Below, in pieces: positions 7,501-9,975 of a stretch of DNA of 9,975 nucleotides; positions within the stretch are counted from its first letter, which is position 1; every line of letters starts with the position of its first letter. Origin of the DNA: Wenyingzhuangia sp. (GTDB lineage: Bacteria; Bacteroidota; Bacteroidia; Flavobacteriales; Flavobacteriaceae); NCBI GenBank assembly GCA_020628175.1, contig JAHDFK010000030.1, positions 1 to 9,975 of the forward strand. Reading direction: 5' to 3'. The notes beneath the pieces were generated by a model, which was not told where the DNA came from, ran no database searches, and saw only the letters and a list, made by a program, of their open reading frames with translations. The translations under genes were made by a program, and so were the position numbers.

Positions 7501-7741
7501 ATAAGAGTACAGACCATTTTTCTTTTTTGTACAGTTTGTATTTAGCAATATTTCCACAAAAATTTACGATAAATAAAAGCATAATCGCTTCAAACCACTT
7601 ACTGTTGTATACAAGTGCTTTAGAGGTTTCGGTTCCGTAATCGTTTTCTATAAAAGTTGCTATTCCCATAGCTGCAGCAAAAACAATGTACAATACGGCC
7701 ATTAAGCGCGTACTGAATAGTATATTCCAAATTTTTTTCAT
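4556..7741 (-). CDS. ccsBA: Fused cytochrome c biogenesis protein CcsBA (ResB-CcsA)
   Basis: This 1061-residue membrane protein fuses both halves of the system II haem exporter and cytochrome c synthetase, which attaches haem to CXXCH apocytochromes outside the cytoplasmic membrane. The ResB/CcsB half has membrane segments at about 8-28, 50-66 and 78-95, a large extracytoplasmic region to about 425, and another segment at about 427-447. The CcsA half has several segments between about 757 and 1055. Its WWD haem-binding motif is at 954-971 (W-ANESWGRYWGWDPKET-W), and candidate haem-ligand histidines are H816 (GHAPWSD), H886 (MIHVAI) and H1023 (GLHSYA). Residues 464-483 form an unexpected signal-peptide-like hydrophobic stretch ending SFSQ, followed by a histidine-rich run at 485-498. 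The reading frame is unbroken. The ATG start gives a charged MKKIW before the first membrane segment. Confidence 0.9.
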   Translation of the reverse strand: MKKIWNILFSTRLMAVLYIVFAAAMGIATFIENDYGTETSKALVYNSKWFEAIMLLFIVNFCGNIAKYKLYKKEKWSVLLFHLSFIFIIIGAAVTRYVSYEGVMPILEGEQSNEFFSEKTYLNLVVDNMKEQKTIHAPILLSAKGKASYTLENDFRGQDFVLELTNYIPNVKTEFTKSETGDLYIHFVESSSGSRHDHYIKKGEIQNIHGILVGYENGANTSINFTNIDGDIHLESKHNGTFMRMADRYNGTISKQEVKKFNYLSLHQIAGLSFVVPEKPIIGSMKKIASKDKKAYPQALLNFTVTSKDQTTSVAVTGGQYTSNKPESFSVGGLNFNLSYGSKILKLPFFVKLNDFQLEKYPGSESAASYASEVTVINEKENETFDFRIFMNNILNYKGYKLFQSSYDLSGPKEETRLSVNHDALGTTLTYIGYFALYAGLMLTLFLKKTRFGQLSAKLDKIKSKSFILVFAISLLSFSSFSQDHDHNHEHNESEHQHEAVAKQAQQKKLAPEEVIAAIQKYATKPEHALEFSKVVIQDAGGRMKPVHTFASELLRKVSKKDTYNGLDANQVFLSMIENPRIWYDAPVIYLERNNKKLRTILGLDEKTKYAPLSSCIDPSGNYKLTSYVADAEKNQKKSAFEKDVINVDKRVGLLYTAISGSILRIYPKINDENNKWVSQLELSTAGFKGIDSVFVKQIIPAYRQTLWQAKESKDYSEANQILEGIKNFQKKHGAAVYPSQDKIDFEITYNKYDIFKKLFSYYIYISALLFLFIIIQIFKDGKTIRILVKGSIAIVIGLFTLQTIGLGVRWFISGHAPWSDAYESIIYVAWATMLFGLLFGRKSKLTIAATAFVTAMILMVAHWNWMDPQIANLQPVLNSYWLMIHVAIIVASYGPFTLSMILGLVVLILMIATTAKNKKKLKLKIDELTIINEMSMTVGLVMLTIGNFLGGMWANESWGRYWGWDPKETWALISIMVYAFVLHMRLVPGLRGKFTFNLVSVYAFASIMMTYFGVNFYLSGLHSYASGDQVVTPSFVYYSIAIVALLGTVAYVKFKKHYKK

Positions 7742-7753
7742 GGTAAAATCGGT

Positions 7754-7777
7754 CGTAATTTGTGCTGCTAAATTACG
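7754..7777. promoter_or_regulatory. Perfect inverted repeat over the putative ccsBA promoter
   Basis: CGTAATTT at 7754-7761 and AAATTACG at 7770-7777 pair perfectly over 8 bp with an 8-base loop, 12 bases before the ccsBA start codon. On the minus strand 7775-7768 reads TAATTTAG, a weak match to the -7 consensus at the spacing seen for neighbouring genes. The repeat could be an operator overlapping the promoter, or a leader-RNA hairpin; the sequence does not decide. No TTG is seen at the expected -33 place. Confidence 0.4.
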
Positions 7778-7793
7778 TATTATCGCTTAAATA

Positions 7794-7821
7794 TGTTGTG
7801 AATTCGTCTAGGAATACAACA
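7794..7821. repeat. Second hairpin in the ccsBA/oxidoreductase spacer
   Basis: TGTTGT at 7794-7799 pairs with ACAACA at 7816-7821, and ATTC at 7802-7805 pairs with GAAT at 7812-7815. This gives a 6+4 bp stem with a two-base bulge (GA) and the loop GTCTAG. The stem contains GTTGTGAATT at 7795-7804, identical to the first ten bases of the CRISPR repeat. Its function is unknown. Confidence 0.35.
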
Positions 7822-8037
7822 CATATTTTTGGTTTTGTATTATTTAGATTCATGCTGTATTTTAAAGATTAAAAAACTGTTTTAACTTCTTTTTTTTACT
7901 GTGTGTTAAGCTTGCAATTTTTGTTTTGAGGTGTTGCTTTTACAGTTATGTTTTGGGTATTGATAAGTGAAACAATAGCCTTAATAATAATTGACTTCTA
8001 GCTGATAATATTTATATTAGAGCAAAAAAAAAAGAGC
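7822..8037. promoter_or_regulatory. Divergent spacer with a weak promoter for the oxidoreductase
   Basis: No gene is seen. On the plus strand TTG at 7926-7928 and TATGTTTT at 7947-7954 are 18 bases apart, one mismatch and slightly short against the Bacteroidota pattern; this is the best promoter candidate for the downstream gene and would give a leader of about 80 bases. A run of ten A residues at 8024-8033 stands four bases before the start codon. A-rich leaders commonly help translation in this phylum, where Shine-Dalgarno sites are rare. Confidence 0.3.
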
Positions 8038-9177
8038 ATGCAAGATTATGATGTAGCAATTGTTGGTAGTGGACCTTCTGGAGCTTCTACAGCTTTTTAT
8101 TTGGCACAGCAAGGAATTAAAACCATTATTATAGAAAAAGAAACTTTGCCAAGGTATAAAACTTGTGGAGGTGGTTTTTCGTTTAAAGGAAGAAGAAACT
8201 TACCTATTGATGTATCTTCTGTGGTGGAGCTTGAATTTAAGAGTATTGATTTGTATTTGGCACATAAACAACATTACACAAGTACAAGAAAAAATCCGAT
8301 TGTATCTTTAGTAATGCGCGATGTTTTTGATGAGTTAATTGTTGCCAAAGCCAAAGAATTAGGAGTGGTTATTGAAGAAAGTTGTTTGGTAACCAGTATT
8401 ATACAAACAAATTCGGGTGCCGTGCTACACAATAGTAAAGAGCCTATTAGAGCAAAATATGTTATTGCTGCTGATGGTGCTTTTAGTGGTGTTGCTAAAA
8501 TGGCAGGGTGGAAAGAAGATACACGTTTGATGATTCCTGCCTTAGAATATGAAATAGAAGTAGGAGAGGGGGATTACGAACGTTTGTCTAAAGAAATAAG
8601 ATTTGATGTAGATGGAGTACCCTCTGGTTATGGATGGTGTTTTCCAAAAAAGCAACACTTATCTATTGGGGTTTGTGTGTTTAAAAAGAAAAGTCCTAAT
8701 ATTAAAGAATTATGTCAGAAGTATATAGAATATTTAGGCATAACAGACATTAAAAGTATTCAGAAACACGGTTCTCAAATACCTGTATCGCCCAGAACAG
8801 ATGGTTTTGTGAAAAATAATGTTTTTTTAATTGGAGATGCAGCTGGTTTTACCGATCCTATTACAGCCGAAGGAATTTCGAACGCTATATATAGTGGTAA
8901 AATAGTTGCCGAGGCAATTGCGAGTGCTAACGGTGATGTAAAAAGTGCAGCAGATATTTACGAGACTAAAATACAAGAAACGTTATTACCACAATTACAG
9001 GTAGCCTCTAAAGTTGCTAAGTTTTTGTATCAGAAAAAAACGTTACGAAATATTGTGATGAAAAAGTATGGACAACAATTTACAGATGCATTAACAGATA
9101 TTTGTATGGGAGATAGAACCTATCCGTTAGATATTAATGAGAAACTAAAAAAGAAAATAAAAGAGTTTGTGTTTTAA
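8038..9177 (+). CDS. FAD-dependent oxidoreductase, geranylgeranyl reductase family
   Basis: The 379-residue protein is a complete flavoprotein of the geranylgeranyl reductase / PHBH-like superfamily. The dinucleotide-binding motif VGSGPSGAS is at 9-17 directly after the start, followed by the acidic end of strand two (IIEKE, 31-35). PRYKTCGGGFS at 38-48 is the family's conserved loop after the first domain. The second FAD motif, FLIGDAAGFTDPITAEGI, is at 263-280. Members reduce isoprenoid chains or other double bonds with NAD(P)H, acting on lipids, quinones or pigments; the substrate here cannot be told. No membrane segment is evident. The gene stands alone, divergent from ccsBA, and its stop codon lies 6 to 8 bases before the degenerate first CRISPR repeat. 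The start is fixed by the motif beginning within ten residues of it. Confidence 0.85.
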   Translation: MQDYDVAIVGSGPSGASTAFYLAQQGIKTIIIEKETLPRYKTCGGGFSFKGRRNLPIDVSSVVELEFKSIDLYLAHKQHYTSTRKNPIVSLVMRDVFDELIVAKAKELGVVIEESCLVTSIIQTNSGAVLHNSKEPIRAKYVIAADGAFSGVAKMAGWKEDTRLMIPALEYEIEVGEGDYERLSKEIRFDVDGVPSGYGWCFPKKQHLSIGVCVFKKKSPNIKELCQKYIEYLGITDIKSIQKHGSQIPVSPRTDGFVKNNVFLIGDAAGFTDPITAEGISNAIYSGKIVAEAIASANGDVKSAADIYETKIQETLLPQLQVASKVAKFLYQKKTLRNIVMKKYGQQFTDALTDICMGDRTYPLDINEKLKKKIKEFVF

Positions 9178-9182
9178 TATAA

Positions 9183-9904
9183 GAATTTCAAATTGTATTT
9201 TTATGTGAGGAATCACATGCAATTGTGGTTAACTCATTTATGTTAATATGTTGTGAATTGATTTCAAATTGTATTTTTATGTGAGGAATCACATGAAAAA
9301 AGAACTTTTATCTATTGGTATTTCAGTTGTGAATTGATTTCAAATTGTATTTTTATGTGAGGAATCACATGATATAAGTAAAACAATAACTGCACAAGTT
9401 AGTTGTGAATTGATTTCAAATTGTATTTTTATGTGAGGAATCACATGGCAAAAATACAAAGCCAACTTGCGCGTACAGTTGTGAATTGATTTCAAATTGT
9501 ATTTTTATGTGAGGAATCACATGTTTAATTGCTACAGTATCTTTATATAGACCGTTGTGAATTGATTTCAAATTGTATTTTTATGTGAGGAATCACATGA
9601 GATGCTCTACTACTTCCTAATAGGTCTAGGTTGTGAATTGATTTCAAATTGTATTTTTATGTGAGGAATCACATGAATAGCCATTCACCTGCTCCAACAC
9701 CATAAGGTTGTGAATTGATTTCAAATTGTATTTTTATGTGAGGAATCACATGCGCTTTATCAGTTTCTACAACTCCTAAAGTGTTGTGAATTGATTTCAA
9801 ATTGTATTTTTATGTGAGGAATCACATGTGTTGATTACGTTAAAAGTAAAAGGAATTAGTTGTGAATTGATTTCAAATTGTATTTTTATGTGAGGAATCA
9901 CATG
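9183..9904 (+). CRISPR. CRISPR array, 46-bp repeats, type II-C-like
   Basis: Nine identical 46-bp repeats start at 9250, 9326, 9402, 9478, 9554, 9630, 9707, 9783 and 9859. Each begins GTTGTGAATTGATTTCAA and ends GTGAGGAATCACATG. A tenth, left-most copy (to 9219) is intact only from about its 12th base and has lost its 5' part next to the stop codon of the oxidoreductase gene. The nine spacers are 30 bp each, except the seventh (9676-9706), which is 31 bp. All spacers differ. The end of the repeat forms a perfect 6-bp hairpin, ATGTGA-GGAA-TCACAT. A 46-bp repeat starting GTTGTG with 30-bp spacers is known from Cas9-type II-C arrays of Bacteroidota. The GTTGTG end should be the tracrRNA-pairing part, so crRNAs would read on the plus strand. 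No cas gene or tracrRNA is seen in the window. The degenerate left repeat suggests that the leader end is on the right. Confidence 0.97.
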
Positions 9905-9975
9905 ATCTCCTATAACACTACTGGAATGTCTAGTTTTATTGGTACAGATTTATGTGATTAAATTACATTTGTATT
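9905..9975 (+). promoter_or_regulatory. Right flank of the array with promoter-like element
   Basis: No further repeat follows at the 30-base spacing, so the array ends at 9904. TACATTTG at 9964-9971 matches the Bacteroidota -7 consensus exactly; TTG at 9939-9941 is 22 bases upstream, slightly too far. ATGTGA at 9952-9957 and TTACAT at 9963-9968 form a 6-bp hairpin with one G-T wobble, echoing the hairpin at the end of the CRISPR repeat. This may be leader DNA or the promoter of a gene beyond the window. Confidence 0.35.

Noticed and set aside
8024..8033. Run of ten A residues as a phase-variation tract
   Set aside because: It lies outside the coding region, and A-rich leaders are common in this phylum. 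Nothing shows length variation.
9905..9934. A tenth spacer after the last full repeat
   Set aside because: The 30 bases are not followed by a repeat; 9935 onwards does not align with the repeat start.

Overview
The window reads as a chromosomal segment of a marine-type member of the Flavobacteriaceae (phylum Bacteroidota). The evidence is the AT-rich sequence, the Bacteroidota-style promoters (a -7 element close to TAnnTTTG with TTG about 19-21 bases upstream), the lack of Shine-Dalgarno sites, and the protein types: a long-form PurM, a eukaryote-like GSII glutamine synthetase and a fused ResB/CcsA cytochrome c maturation protein. The genus cannot be fixed from the sequence alone.

Layout. 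Positions 1-240 are non-coding and rich in inverted repeats. Positions 241-1091 hold one accessory gene, a predicted PD-(D/E)XK nuclease-like protein on the minus strand, tightly framed by a perfect 10-bp inverted repeat; this looks like a mobile or integron-like gene cassette. Positions 1103-2383 hold purM (minus) with its own terminator. Positions 2384-2632 are a divergent promoter region with a perfect 7+7 bp palindrome just upstream of the glutamine synthetase promoter. Positions 2633-3697 hold the GSII gene and its terminator. Positions 3698-3912 show no supported gene and lead to a symmetric, probably bidirectional terminator. Positions 3974-4489 (small membrane/TPR-like protein) and 4556-7741 (CcsBA) lie in tandem on the minus strand, each with a candidate promoter. 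Positions 7742-8037 are a divergent spacer with two hairpins. Positions 8038-9177 encode a geranylgeranyl-reductase-family flavoprotein. Positions 9183-9904 are a CRISPR array with nine identical 46-bp repeats, one degenerate repeat at the left end, and nine spacers of 30-31 bp. The window ends 71 bp beyond the array without showing any cas gene.

How it fits together. PurM and glutamine synthetase are linked through nitrogen metabolism (glutamine is a nitrogen donor in purine synthesis) but are transcribed divergently from separate promoters. CcsBA serves haem delivery for c-type cytochromes; the role of the small protein beside it is unknown. The two accessory parts are at the edges: the nuclease cassette on the left and the CRISPR array on the right. 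The 46-bp repeat with 30-bp spacers and a GTTGTG start is what is known for type II-C (Cas9) arrays of Bacteroidota, so the effector genes may lie just to the right of the window. The array and the cassette are the parts most worth follow-up; the core genes look ordinary.
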